From the NCBI RefSeq assembly GCF_000963695.1, contig NZ_LAJX01000190.1, positions 1 through 33,852 on the forward strand: a stretch of DNA of 33,852 bases. The letters are read 5' to 3'. The notes under the pieces are model-generated. The model saw only the letters and a list, made by a program, of their open reading frames with translations, did no database searches and was not told the origin of the DNA. This document shows, one piece after another, positions 12,102 to 22,098 of the stretch (positions are counted from its first letter, which is position 1; each line of letters starts with the position of its first letter). Both the position numbers and the translations under genes were made by a program. The stretch comes from Methylocucumis oryzae. GTDB lineage: Bacteria > Pseudomonadota > Gammaproteobacteria > Methylococcales > Methylomonadaceae.

Positions 12102-13591
12102 TCATGCCATCTCTCGTTTGTTATTTAAGGCGGTCAATACCGTTTGCTTATCGCTAAACGGGTAACGTACCCCTTTGATTTCTTGATAATTTTCATGCCC
12201 TTTACCCGCCACAACAATACAATCATTCGCCTGTGCATGTTTAATCGCATAACCAATAGCCGAAGCTCTGTCAGGCATAACAACTATCTTGTCCGCATCC
12301 GCATCAGACATAATGTCTTGAATAATATCGGCGCTATTTTCATCGCGCGGATTATCATCAGTAATAATGACTCTATCAGCCCAGCGTTCAGCCGCTCTAC
12401 GCATTAAGGGTCTTTTGCCTTTATCCCGATTACCACCACAACCAAATACAACCCATAACGCTTGCGGGCAATGCTGACGAACTCCTGATAACACCGTCGC
12501 TAATGCATCGGGCGTATGCGCATAATCAATAAATACACTAGGGCTATTAGGATAAATATACGCTTCCATTCTGCCCGCTATAGGCTGCAAGCGCGTTAAC
12601 CGTTGCGTAGCTTGGTCAAAATCGATACCTAACGCTAATAAAACCGCTAACACTAATAACACATTATCAACATTAAACTCGCCATAAAGCGGTAATAAAA
12701 ATTCCTGTTGCTGAGTTCGCCATGCCACCGTTATCGCAAAGCCTTGGGTTAACGTTTTTACATTCGTTGCAATGACGCTTTCAGCATAATCAACGCGTTT
12801 ACCATGACGACTAACCCCCCATAATTGGGCATTTTTAGGCGTCATCTCACAGAATTTAGCACTTTCTGCGTCATCTAAATTAACAACAACAAACTCTAGC
12901 CCTGGCTTGGTCAATAAGCTCAACTTCGCTTGAATATAGGACTCCATGGTTTGATGATAGTCCAAATGATCGCGCTAATATTAGTAAACACTGCGCCTTT
13001 AAATTCAATCCCATCTACCCGGCCTTGCGCCAAACCATGAGAAGACGCCTCCATCGCGACATAGCGTTGATGAGTGGCAACAAAATGGGCTAATACCTGT
13101 TGTAAGCTAATCGCATCCGGCGTGGTATTAATGGTTTGTTGCAATGCGCCAAACGTTCCCCAACCCAATGTGCCAATAACGCCACAGTCCTCTAGCAACT
13201 GCCCTAAAAACTGACTACATGACGTCTTACCATTGGTTCCGGTAATGCCTATGACCGTTAACGCCTTGGATGGCTGGTGATAAAAACGCGCGGCCAATTG
13301 GCCTAAATGTTGAGCTAAATCTTGCACAGCGATAAACACCACTGGAATCGCAAGTGTTTCAACAAAAGCCTCTGAACCATTAGGCTCGTAAATAATTGCC
13401 ACCGCACCGTTTAAAACCGCTTGCTGTGCATGAGCTAAACCATGTTGGCGACTACCCGATAAAGCAATAAATACATTACCCGGCTTAACTGCTCGGCTAT
13501 CCAACGCTAAGCCATTTATTTCTATTGATGTTAGGCTGGCTTTATCTGCAACCGAATACCCAACATCTACTAACCAGTCAATGATATTCAT
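12102..13591 (-). CDS. murE: UDP-MurNAc-tripeptide synthetase MurE (frameshift near 12974)
   Basis: Mur ligase adding the diamino acid to UDP-MurNAc-L-Ala-D-Glu. The sequence DNPRDE near the C-terminus is the motif of meso-diaminopimelate-adding enzymes. The N-terminal half (MNIIDWLVDVGYSV; P-loop VIGITGTNGKTSCSQF) loses frame after FTNIS. Restoring one C in a CC pair (plus-strand GG near 12974) gives FTNISRDHLDYHQTMESYIQ and joins the C-terminal half, which has PIAGRMEAY, VFIDYAHTPDAL and VVAGKGHENYQ. The corrected product is about 496 residues, normal length. The start overlaps the ftsI stop as ATGA. Confidence 0.94.
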
Positions 13592-15452
13592 CTACACTCA
13601 ATTAATGCGTTTGTGTTAGCAAAAATCGGCATGGTTTCCAGCTGATCTGGCGCCACATCTAAAATCCTCAGCGCTCCACTCATTACTTTAGAAAACACCG
13701 GCGCCGATACTAAACCACCGTAATATTGACCCGCAGATGGCTCATCAATCATAACGACCATCACTAAACGAGGATTTTTGCCGGTGCCATGCCCGCAAAA
13801 AAACAGAAAAATATTTTTTCTCAGCATATCCATGCTTACCATTCGCCTTTTTCACCGTACCGGTTTTTCCTGCCACCGTATAACCGTGTACTCTAGCCTC
13901 ATAAGCCGTGCCGTCTTTGCTTACCACATGTTCCATCATGGCACGTACCCGTTTAGCGGTTGCGGCGGTAAATACTCTTCGCTCAGTATCAATTCCTTGA
14001 GTGTCATCGTTTTTAATCAAATTAGCTCTATGCAACATGCCATCGTCCGCTAACGCGGTGTAGGCTTGAGCCAATTGCAACGCAGACACATTAACACCAT
14101 AACCAAATGACAGCGTGGCACGATCAAATTCACGCATTCTTTTATAATTAATTAAACTGCCTCTTGCTTCACCAGGAAAACCTGTCTTAATCGGTAGACT
14201 AAAGCCTAACTTGCGATAAAACTCCCATAAATACAAAGACGACATTTTTAATGCCATCTGACTCACTGCGATATTGCTAGACTTTTTCAAAACTTGTGTT
14301 AAATCCATAGTGCCATAGTTATGAACATCCTTAACCGTATGGCTGCCAATATGAAAAACGCCTTGCGTATAAAACACGTCATTGGGCCGTACTAAACCAT
14401 GATCTAACGAAGCTGCGACAATAAAAGGTTTAACCGTCGAACCTGGCTCAAACACCTCTGTAAATGCCCTATTGCGATAAACCGCTTCTTTTAAATTTTC
14501 CCGCGTATTCGGATTGAAAGAAGGCTGATTAACGGCCGCAATAATATCGCCGCTTTTTGCATCTAAAATCACCAACGTGCCTGCTTGAGCTTTATTTGCC
14601 GTAACAGCAGCTTCAAGCTCCTTATACGCTAAATACTGAATGCGTTGGTCAATCGTTAACTCTATGCTTTTACCAGATTCTGGTGGTTTTGTGCTCGCCA
14701 CCTCAGCAATCACCTGACCATGACCATCTTTTAATACCCGCTTACCACCTGGGGTACCCTTCAACTCCTTTTCATAACCCAATTCCAACCCCACCTGCCC
14801 TACGCCTTCAATATCAGTAAAACCAACTAAGTGTGCTGATACATCAGCCACCGGATAAAAGCGCTTAAATTCAGTGAGACACTCAATACCTGCTAGCTTT
14901 AACTCTTTAATCTGCTGGCTAATAGCGGGGTCTATTTTTTTAGCTAAATACACAAATCGCTTAGGCGGTTGCTCGGCCATTAAGTCGGTTAACTTATGTT
15001 TAGGTAAATTCAACATACTGGTTAACTGACGGAGTTTGATAGCTTTCTCTTTATAATAAGCCTGTTTAATCAACTCTAAGTCAGCATCTGCTAATTTTTT
15101 AAGCTCCTTATGGTCTTTTCTGTAGTCTTTTTTTTAACTCATCAAGACGACGCTCATCATCTTCCCCTAAGACTTTGGCATCAGCGACTATCGTGCTAAC
15201 CGGCATACTACCCGCTAACGTGACGCCATTTCTGTCTTTTATCGTGCCACGATAAGCCGGAATCTCAACGTTGTTAATTTGAAAAGTTTCGCCTTTATGT
15301 TGATAAAATTCTGTATTAAATATCTGTAAAAAAACTGCCCGACATGTCAATAATCCCATTACCGACATCATCGCGATTAACAAAAAACGTCGTCTACCTG
15401 AAAAATCATTTTTAGGTTTAATGTTTTTAGGTAAAAAGCGAAAGTCCAGCAT
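13588..15452 (-). CDS. ftsI: Septal transpeptidase FtsI/PBP3 (three homopolymer frameshifts)
   Basis: Class B penicillin-binding protein cross-linking septal peptidoglycan with FtsW. It has a short cytoplasmic start and a transmembrane helix at about residues 24-44 (RFLLIAMMSVMGLL), then the pedestal domain (IPAYRGTIKDRNG). The catalytic motifs are EPGSTVKPF (nucleophile Ser), SSN and VAGKTGTVKK. Three lesions break it: an extra A in A8 at 15128-15135 (repaired as KKDYRKDHKELKK), a T7 run at 13797-13803 (expected 8 or 5), and an A5 run at 13775-13779 (expected 6). The last two restore AGMAPAKNPRLVMVVMIDEP. Corrected length is about 620 residues. The start lies 2 nt after the corrected ftsL stop. 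Confidence 0.93.
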
Positions 15453-15454
15453 TA

Positions 15455-15728
15455 TTAAGGTTTTAAATAAACTATGTTTTCTCTAATAGGTACAACGAGC
15501 TTTAATTTTTCAACGGCTAGCGTTTCGACTCGTTTTTGATCGGCAAACGTTTGTTAACTCCATTTGCATTTGCCCCCATTCCACTTCTGCCTGATTCAAC
15601 GCCTGCTCTTGAGCTTGTATTTCTATGAATAACAAACGGGAATCATACTTGCTATAAACAACGGCAAGAGCCGATGCGATTAAAACGACAAATAACACTA
15701 TCAAACAGACAATCTTAAAGTTTTTCAT
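15455..15728 (-). CDS. ftsL: Cell division protein FtsL (frameshift at 15550-15552)
   Basis: Small bitopic divisome protein that forms the FtsQLB complex and activates FtsWI. The ATG at 15728 overlaps the rsmH stop as ATGA. Residues 4-24 form one transmembrane helix (VCLIVLFVVLIASALAVVY), followed by a coiled coil with the typical VEWGQMQME segment. As read it ends in an off-frame NVCRSKTSRNASR. Removing one A from an A3 run gives ELTTFADQKRVETLAVEKL and ends IRENIVYLKP at 15455, the usual FtsL C-terminal style. Corrected length is about 90 residues. Confidence 0.9.
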
Positions 15729-16654
15729 GCGCACTTCTCAGCTACGCGCATGATTGCACTACGGGCGCGAGGATTGCTAGAGATTTCTTGCGCACTCGCT
15801 TTAACCGCCTTGCCTATGATTTTTAACTGTCCCTTAGGAATATCCGCTTGTTTAATGGGCAATTTACCAGGATCAAATTTACGACCTGATTCAGCTTTTA
15901 AATAACGCTTAACCAGCCTATCTTCTAGTGAATGAAACGCGATAACGACTAATCGCCCACCCGCCGTAAGCGCCGAACTCGCCTGTTGTAAAGCCGTTTC
16001 TATCTGTATAAGTTCTTGATTGATTTCAATTCGTATCGCTTGAAAGGTGCGTGTTGCAGGATGTTTATGACGCTCTCGCAAAGGAATCGACTCAGTGACA
16101 AGATCAGCTAATTGTTTAGTCGTCGTAATAGGTTGTTGCGCTCGGTACGCAACTATTGCTTTAGCAATTCGACGCGCATAACGCTCTTCACCATATTCAA
16201 ATAATACTCGGATTATTTCGTGCTCTGTCACCGTAGCCAACCAATCCATTGCCGATTGGCCTGTACTCACATCCATTCGCATATCCAATGGACCGTCACG
16301 CATAAAGCTAAACCCTCGGCTTGCCTCATCAAGTTGAGGTGATGACACGCCTAAATCGAACAACACACCGTCTACCTGCCCCCATTTATTGATAGCCGCT
16401 AGCTGCTCTTTTAATCCAGAAAAACTGCAATGTTTCAAACTCGTGCGCTGATCGCTAAGGAACGCTACGGCCTCTTCTGAATCTAGTGCTGAACGGTCTC
16501 TATCCAAGGCTAGCAAACATCCCTGCTCGGATAAACGCGATAAAATTGCAGAACTATGACCACCTCGACCGAATGTACAATCAACATACATCCCATTAGG
16601 TTTAATCGACAGACTTTCAATAACCTGGTCTAGCATGACTGGATAATGTTGCAT
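15725..16654 (-). CDS. rsmH: 16S rRNA (cytosine1402-N4)-methyltransferase RsmH (MraW)
   Basis: SAM-dependent methyltransferase acting on C1402 of 16S rRNA. The 309-residue product starts MQHYPVMLDQVIESL and has the SAM-binding motif YVDCTFGRGGHS, LFDLGVSSPQLDEASRGFSF, FEYGEERYARRIA, QAIRIEINQEL and VIAFHSLEDRLVK, and ends in the basic NPRARSAIMRVAEK. All these are diagnostic of RsmH. It lies directly after mraZ and overlaps ftsL by 4 nt. Frame intact. Confidence 0.97.
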   Translation of the reverse strand: MQHYPVMLDQVIESLSIKPNGMYVDCTFGRGGHSSAILSRLSEQGCLLALDRDRSALDSEEAVAFLSDQRTSLKHCSFSGLKEQLAAINKWGQVDGVLFDLGVSSPQLDEASRGFSFMRDGPLDMRMDVSTGQSAMDWLATVTEHEIIRVLFEYGEERYARRIAKAIVAYRAQQPITTTKQLADLVTESIPLRERHKHPATRTFQAIRIEINQELIQIETALQQASSALTAGGRLVVIAFHSLEDRLVKRYLKAESGRKFDPGKLPIKQADIPKGQLKIIGKAVKASAQEISSNPRARSAIMRVAEKCA

Positions 16655-16673
16655 AACGCTCTCATGCTAAGAA

Positions 16674-17142
16674 TTAAAAGCTTAAATCGCCTAGTTCATC
16701 CAGGCCTTCGCTATCACTACCCGCCATAAAGGCTTGCTCACCCGCGCTGTAAACATCTTCACGCCAAATTTCAAATTTATTACCTACGCCGATTAACACG
16801 AGTTTTTTGTCCAGTTTTGCCAATTTTCTAAGCTTCTCAGGTATTAACAAACGCCCTTGCGTATCCATCTCGCATTCAGCCGCATTACCAATAAAATACC
16901 TTTTAAGTTTTTAATGCCATAGGATTAAACGCAGGTAAATTTGATATTTTTTGTTCGACAACTTCCCATTCAGATAATGGGAATAGCCATAACAAATTGG
17001 CTTGCCCTACCCCTTTTTCATCTACGGCAAGAGTAATAATCATTTGCCGCTTACAAAGCGCTTGCAAGCTTTCACGGTAACGTGCCGGAATCGCAATACG
17101 TCCTTTTTCATCCAAGCTTATCGAGCTGTAACCACGAAGCAT
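16674..17142 (-). CDS. mraZ: Transcriptional regulator MraZ (frameshift at 16908-16912)
   Basis: Ring-forming AbrB-fold DNA-binding protein that represses its own dcw promoter. It contains two tandem half-domains, each with the family motif: SLDEKGRIAIPARYR near residue 10 and MDTQGRLLIPEKLR near residue 95. The frame is lost after FNPMALK. Removing one A from the A5 run gives MALKLKRYFIGNAAECEMD and joins the two pieces into about 155 residues, the normal size. It is the first gene of the cluster and follows the promoter and putative MraZ boxes described separately. Confidence 0.93.
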
Positions 17143-17164
17143 GCCACTCCAAAGGTAATTTTAT

Positions 17165-17197
17165 CCAATTCCCTCCACTTTAATCCATTTTGCACCA
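17165..17197 (-). promoter_or_regulatory. Putative MraZ operator: four TGG boxes at 10-bp spacing
   Basis: On the minus strand, TGG occurs four times at exact 10-bp intervals just upstream of mraZ (plus-strand CCA at 17165, 17175, 17185 and 17195), within contexts such as AGTGGT, ATGGAT, AGTGGA and TTGGAT. MraZ of E. coli binds TGGG-type repeats at one-helical-turn spacing in this position. The first box overlaps the -10 element, consistent with autorepression. The match is by pattern only. Confidence 0.7.
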
Positions 17198-17226
17198 CTA
17201 TAAAATTTGAAGCGTGGCTTAGTCAA
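17197..17226 (-). promoter_or_regulatory. Putative sigma70 promoter of the dcw cluster
   Basis: Minus-strand TTGACT (17221-17226) and TATAGT (17197-17202) are separated by 18 bp, a good -35/-10 pair. Transcription would begin about 45 bp upstream of the mraZ ATG, and the -10 abuts the MraZ boxes. A second TTGACG lies about 8 bp further upstream. No other strong promoter is seen before mraZ. Confidence 0.65.
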
Positions 17227-17782
17227 GCGTCAATTTAATTAATTTCTTGCTTGACAATGACTTAGATAAAAACACAGCATACTTTTATTACATTTACTTT
17301 ACTCGGTTATGGTATTTTCTTGGTAATCAATAGCTTTGTTACACCCTGTTCGACTTTTAATTAACTGGAACGGGTTAACATGACTGAATCCGTGTAAGGT
17401 TATTTTAGACTAAAAAATAACTTAAACGAGAACAGACATATTAGTGGAGGACGTTGATAATCTATATAGTAATTTGATTTATCAACATTTTTGTGGGTAC
17501 AAGGTTAACAAGCCAATTGAGTGCTGCAAAGTCAACCGTTGTTTAGTGGTTGAGCGGAATGAGACCGCTCATAATTGAATCGGCGAAAGATTCGCCATAC
17601 TTGCGAAGTAGAGATGTATAACACTATTTATCAGTTTTTAACGTGCTTTTTTATATGTAGCATGGACTATAAATCAGCACTAACTTTTTTCTTATGTAGA
17701 ATTGGCAAAGCAAGTACTCGGTAAAACGCTTTTCATGTAGTAACAAATTTAACAATATCCTCTTCTTGTTTTATATCAGCCA
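17227..17782. other. Gene-free stretch between dcw promoter and hsd operon, with several hairpins
   Basis: No convincing protein-coding gene is seen on either strand. The stretch is AT-rich and contains a chain of inverted repeats: an 8-bp stem at 17399-17421, GTTGATAA/TTATCAAC at about 17453-17488, and a compact series of four hairpins at 17532-17610 (listed separately). It separates the divergent ends of two minus-strand units: the 3' end of the hsd operon to the right and the dcw promoter to the left. Transcription terminators of the hsd operon are expected here, but none with a clear U-tract is seen on the minus strand. Confidence 0.6.
17532..17610. repeat. Cluster of four successive small hairpins
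   Basis: Four inverted repeats follow one another: CAACC/GGTTG (17533-17537 with 17548-17552), TGAGCGG/CCGCTCA (17551-17557 with 17565-17571, 7-nt loop), GGCGAA/TTCGCC (17582-17596, 3-nt loop) and TACTT/AAGTA (17598-17610, 3-nt loop). The first and second share two bases and would compete. The pattern suits a structured RNA, a palindromic repeat family member or a transposon remnant; the sequence alone cannot separate these. Confidence 0.5.
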
Positions 17783-17996
17783 TCACAACCCCTTCACTTT
17801 TAATTTGCTCTTTAATCTCATTAATGCAGCGAATAGCTGGCCTTGGCTTTCATCTGGCGCATCGTAGGCGAATAAAACCTCATCTGCCCGGATAAAGCGA
17901 TATTTTTCTAATTGCTGGATTTTGCAAACCAAGGGAAATTTAACCTCATACTTATCCACTTCAGATAACCGGCTCAGATAAGCTACAACTTTTCAT
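17783..17996 (-). CDS. Hypothetical 70-residue protein coupled to hsdR
   Basis: An unrecognised small gene whose ATG overlaps the hsdR stop (TAATG). As read, the ATG frame (MKSCSLSEPVI) stops at once. Removing one A from the A4 after ATG gives MKVVAYLSRLSEVDKYEVKF and continues open for 70 codons through KIQQLEKYRFIRADEVLFAY to a stop at 17783. The product is charged and soluble with no signal peptide or membrane helix. Two things support it: the same one-base homopolymer correction is needed in neighbouring genes, and the overlap suggests operon membership. It could be a small accessory of the restriction system. Function unknown. Confidence 0.55.
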
Positions 17997-20900
17997 TACG
18001 CAGACTTCAACAAATCAAACACCACCTTAGCAAACGCCGCCGCTTTGGCTGGATCAGACAAAAGCTGCATCATCTGGTTTTGGTGGGCTTCACTGCTATC
18101 TATAATCGCATCATCAATCGCCTTGCCAAAATCGCCTAGCATCGCTTGCTCTGCGCTGTTATTGGCAATCTGATTCATGACAATTGCGTTTTCGCTGACT
18201 TTGTCTCTAATCGTATAAGCATAATTGACCAGGTCTTTTTCTGTCAGGTTGTCGGTAATAAATAACTCATTCAAACGGCTAATAATCTGCGACAACAGCT
18301 CTTCTTTTCTATCCCTTGGTTTCGCAGTACCTATATCATCCCCAGGCACCAGCTTATAATCCCCAGCATCTTCTTTTAGCTTCAAGTCCTGCTTTTTGAT
18401 AATGGACAGACGGTAGTGACTCAATGTCACGTTATCCAAATCTATGCCGTCTTCTTCCATAAAGGTTTCGCGCAATAAGGGTCGAAGATTACGCGCATAG
18501 AGACTAAGCTTTTCTAAGGCCTTATCGTCGTAATCCACAATCTGCGACATAAACTCATAAAAGCGCACGAACGAGCCTAAATCCTTTTTAAAAATTTCCA
18601 AGGCATCTTTTTCTTGCTTACACTGTTTGAAGCAATTTTCAGCATTCGCAATCAGCACCGCATCGGCTGTCTTTTTGGTGCGCTCAAACATGTCTTTGGC
18701 TTGCTTGTAGGCATCCACCGCCGATTTGTAACGCTTTTGCCAGCGATCAACTGTCGGTTTGCAAATATTAGCCAGTGCCGCATTGCTTTTGCTTTTGACA
18801 AAAAAACGCATCGCAAAACTGCTCCACTTCCTGCCAGGTAAAAATATTGGCGGCGCGTAACTTGTCGTACAAATCAAAGATTAAGTCAGGGTCAGAAACA
18901 TCAGCCAATTCCGCAGTTTGGTAATAAGGCTGAAAGGCTTGCAGAATATCGTCCGGCTCATTAAAAAAATCCAACACAAATGTACCGGTTTCCGCTTTAC
19001 CAGGATAGGTGCGATTCAGGCGTGACAAGGTCTGCACACATTCCACATTAGCCAATTTCTTATCCACGTACATGGCGCACAGTTTAGGTTGATCAAATCC
19101 AGTCTGGAATTTGTTGGCGACCAGCATGACTTGATAATCGTCGGTATCAAAGGCTTTACGCATATCTCGGCTTTTTAGATTGGGGTTCATTGAGCTTTCG
19201 CTAAACTTTTCACCCATCAAACCCTCTGTGTTGGGGTCTTTGCTATTAAATTCCACCTCACCGGAAAAGGCGACCAGCGCATGAATGTTTTGGTAGCCTT
19301 TATCTTTAATGTATTTATCAAAGCTCAGCTTATAGCGCACCGCCTCTTTGCGCGAACTGGTGACGACCATCGCTTTCGCCTGACCGCCCAAAAGTCCCAT
19401 CACGTTGTCTTTAAAATGCTCAACGATGATTTGGACTTTCTGCGAAATGTTGTAGTCGTGCAAGCGCACCCACTGATTAAGTTTGACCTTGGCTTTTTTG
19501 CTTTCAACTTCCTGATCAGTGCCTTGGATTGCTAGCGCCAAGTGATAGGCAACTTTGTAATTGGTATAGTTTTTCAACACATCCAGAATAAAGCCTTCTT
19601 CAATGGCTTGACGCATACTGTAGACATGATACGCAGCAGGCAGATTGTCTTTTGACGGTGCTTGGTTGGGATCAGGACAGCGACCAAACAATTCTAAGGT
19701 TTTGGTTTTTGGCGTGGCAGTAAACGCAAAATAACTGACATTCTTAGACGCACGACGAGACGCTATGGCAGCATCCAAAATATCCTCAGTAGTGACTTCT
19801 TCTTCGTTGTCTTCCGACGCCTCAATCATCAACACTTCTTTAAGCTGACGCGCAGTAGAGCCGCTTTGCGACGAATGCGCTTCATCGGCAATGATTGCAT
19901 AGCAGCGTTCTTTCAAGCTGACGCTGTTTTCTATCGCTCGCAGCACATAAGGAAAGGTTTGAATGGTAACGATGATGATGGGTTGGGATTTTTCCAGCGC
20001 CGCCGCCAATTTTTCAGACTTTGAGCCATCGCCTTCTTTATTGTTAATCCGCCCGACCACGCCATCCACATGCTCAAACTGATAAATGGTGTCTTGCAAC
20101 TGATCATCCAATACCGTTCTATCGGTCACAATAATCACAGAATCAAATTGTTTGTGACCGTTCGCATCGTAGAGTGATGATAGTTGATGTGCGGTCCAGG
20201 CGATGGAATTCGATTTACCGGAACCCGCACTATGTTGAATCAGATATTTATGGCCTGGTCCTTCGCTACGCGCCGCGCTCACCAGCTTTTTGACCACATC
20301 CCATTGGTGATAACGCGGAAAAATCAGCGCCTCTTTCTTGTACTTACGACCTTCCCAATCTTCTTTTTCCTCAATCTGCAAATGAACAAAGCGCGCCAGA
20401 ATGTTGAGCAAGTTTTCTGATACTAAGACTTCATTCCACAAGTAATCCGTCGCATAGCGGTCAACATCATCGGGAATATCGTTACCCGCGCCGCCGTCTT
20501 GCGTGCCTTTATTAAAAGGCAAAAAATAAGTATCAGCACCTTCCAAACGCGTCGCCATATACACTTCGTACTGACTGACCGCGAAATGCACCAACGCACC
20601 GCGCTTAAAAGTTAACAAAGGCTCTGGTTTTTTAGTAACAGGATCAACCGGCAAACGAGTGGTTTTGTATTGCTTAATCGCATTATGAACCGCTTGTTTG
20701 AATTCTGACTTTAACTCCAAGGTCGCAATTGGCAGGCCGTTGACGAACAGCACCAAGTCAATCCGCCAGGCTTTAGCTTTGCTGCCGGTTTCCGCTAACT
20801 GTTGCGCAGTCGCCCAAGGGCTGTACACCAATTCCGGCACAACACGACAACGATTGTTTTGATAACGCGCCAAGGTCTCAGGGTTCAAATCATGCTCAGG

Positions 20901-21246
20901 TTTGAACTGACACAAGCTAAAGCGCGTGCCTCTATCGCGCAATTCATGCCGCAACACACCCAATGTGCCAAAAGTACGCAATTCTTTATTGGCGGCATTC
21001 GGATCAGATTTATTTAACTGACTGGCAACACGCTCCAGAAATTTTTTGCTCTGGATTATTGGGGTAAAGCGCACAGAATTTTTGCCATTGCGTATCTTGG
21101 GTTTCTTGCACAAAGCCCAGCAAATCTTCTGGATACAAAGCTAATTCACGATGGTAATGTTCAGGCGAACCTAATAACCAACCATTAGCGAGCAGGTGCT
21201 GAATAATATCGTTTTGAAAAACACTTTCCCTGGCTTTGTTATCCAT
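17996..21246 (-). CDS. hsdR: Type I restriction endonuclease subunit HsdR (two frameshifts)
   Basis: Motor and nuclease subunit of the type I restriction complex. It starts MDNKARESVFQNDIIQHLL. The PD-(D/E)xK nuclease motif is visible as RIDLVLFVNG...LELK (Asp ~163, Glu ~177, Lys ~179). Superfamily 2 helicase motifs follow: SAGSGKS (~341), DEAHSSQ (~454), FTATP, and a late VANKFQTGFDQP plus QTLSRLNR. Frame is lost twice: an extra A in A6 (21042-21047, repaired as EQKFLERVASQ) and an extra T in T7 (18800-18806, repaired as CDAFFVKSKSN). Corrected length is about 1082 residues, normal for HsdR. The C-terminal third is the helical part that binds the methylase. Confidence 0.93.
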
Positions 21247-21317
21247 GAGAATCTTTCAGTTAAAGTTGTGCGGATAACGCGAACACTGAAGCCGCGTGAT
21301 GTGTGTTAGTTGACGAG

Positions 21318-21731
21318 TCATAACCATTCCAAGGCCTGCCGCCAGTCTTGTATTAAGCCATCCAACAGGGCGTAGCTTCGTTTAGTAACCACCGCTTGCA
21401 CGATGTCATCGTTAAGCTCCAGATAATCATGCACATTGCGAAAGCCGATAATTTTTAACAATTCACCGTGTTGCAGTGCATTTAAGTCACCGCGACTTTT
21501 TAATTCATCTAAAGCTTCGCGGGATTGGCTGACCGATAAGTGATATTTTTGCTGCACAAAATACCGCGCCAGACCAATAAAGGATTCGATATAAACCTGC
21601 AAGGCCCGCTGTATCGCCAGATAATCGCGCTCCGTCCAATCAGCTGTATTTTCCAGGCTGGCTTCGTCCAGGATACGCAGCATTTTGCGTTGATGTCGAA
21701 GCAATGCTTGCTCATAAGCAATATCTCTCAT
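21318..21731 (-). CDS. hepT: HEPN-domain toxin (HepT-like), catalytic motif shortened
   Basis: HEPN ribonuclease toxin partner of an MNT nucleotidyltransferase. I chose the ATG at 21731 (MRDIAYEQALLRHQ) because AAAAGGA lies just upstream; it overlaps mntA by 20 nt. The protein of about 137 residues is all-helical. The catalytic motif of this family is R-x4-6-H-x-Y, usually RN..VHxY. Here the sequence is GFRNVHDYLEL, so only two residues separate Arg and His, as if two residues (6 nt, in frame) had been lost. The toxin may therefore be weakened or dead. The embedding between hsdS and hsdR suggests a role in guarding the restriction system. Confidence 0.85.
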   Translation of the reverse strand: MRDIAYEQALLRHQRKMLRILDEASLENTADWTERDYLAIQRALQVYIESFIGLARYFVQQKYHLSVSQSREALDELKSRGDLNALQHGELLKIIGFRNVHDYLELNDDIVQAVVTKRSYALLDGLIQDWRQALEWL

Positions 21732-22098
21732 AATCCTTTTCCCATTTTGACAAAATACTCTGCTCAACCCGTCTCACATGCGGTACGTTGCGATCAAACC
21801 ATTTAAGCGCGGACATTAAAATGCTGTACTGCAAATAAACCGGTGCGGTTTCCAAGTCAATCACGCTCACCTTAGTATAAAGCTTTAATGCGCTCTCAAT
21901 GGCGGCTTCCAACAACTGCGGGCGTAGCACACGCGCAGTGGCGTCGTTTTCGTAAGTGCTGAACAATACGGCAATATCCCAATCGCTATCTTCACGCGCG
22001 GTTTGTTTAGCGCGTGAGCCATATAAATAAATGGCGTCCACCTGTGCATGCGCGTGAATGACACGGGTTATATTTTCCGCCATGGTTTCTGGGCTCAT
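21712..22098 (-). CDS. mntA: MNT-type nucleotidyltransferase antitoxin (MntA-like)
   Basis: Minimal nucleotidyltransferase of the polymerase-beta superfamily. In characterised MNT/HEPN pairs it AMPylates a tyrosine near the HEPN catalytic motif and so neutralises the toxin. The 128-residue product carries a full GSx10DxD motif (YGSRAKQTAREDSDWDIAVL, about residues 27-46). The ATG overlaps the hsdS stop as ATGA, so it is co-translated with the specificity subunit. The downstream hepT gene overlaps it. The active-site motif is intact, unlike that of its partner. Confidence 0.88.
   Translation of the reverse strand: MSPETMAENITRVIHAHAQVDAIYLYGSRAKQTAREDSDWDIAVLFSTYENDATARVLRPQLLEAAIESALKLYTKVSVIDLETAPVYLQYSILMSALKWFDRNVPHVRRVEQSILSKWEKDYERYCL

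Noticed and set aside
12102-13591. Split MurE encoded by two overlapping genes
   Set aside because: One missing C restores the conserved NISRDHLDYH motif exactly at the break, so a sequencing or point indel is simpler.
17733-17783. Tiny 16-codon frame starting at a TGATG overlap after the 70-residue gene
   Set aside because: Too short and not recognisable; no extension in any frame after a single-base correction that I could support.
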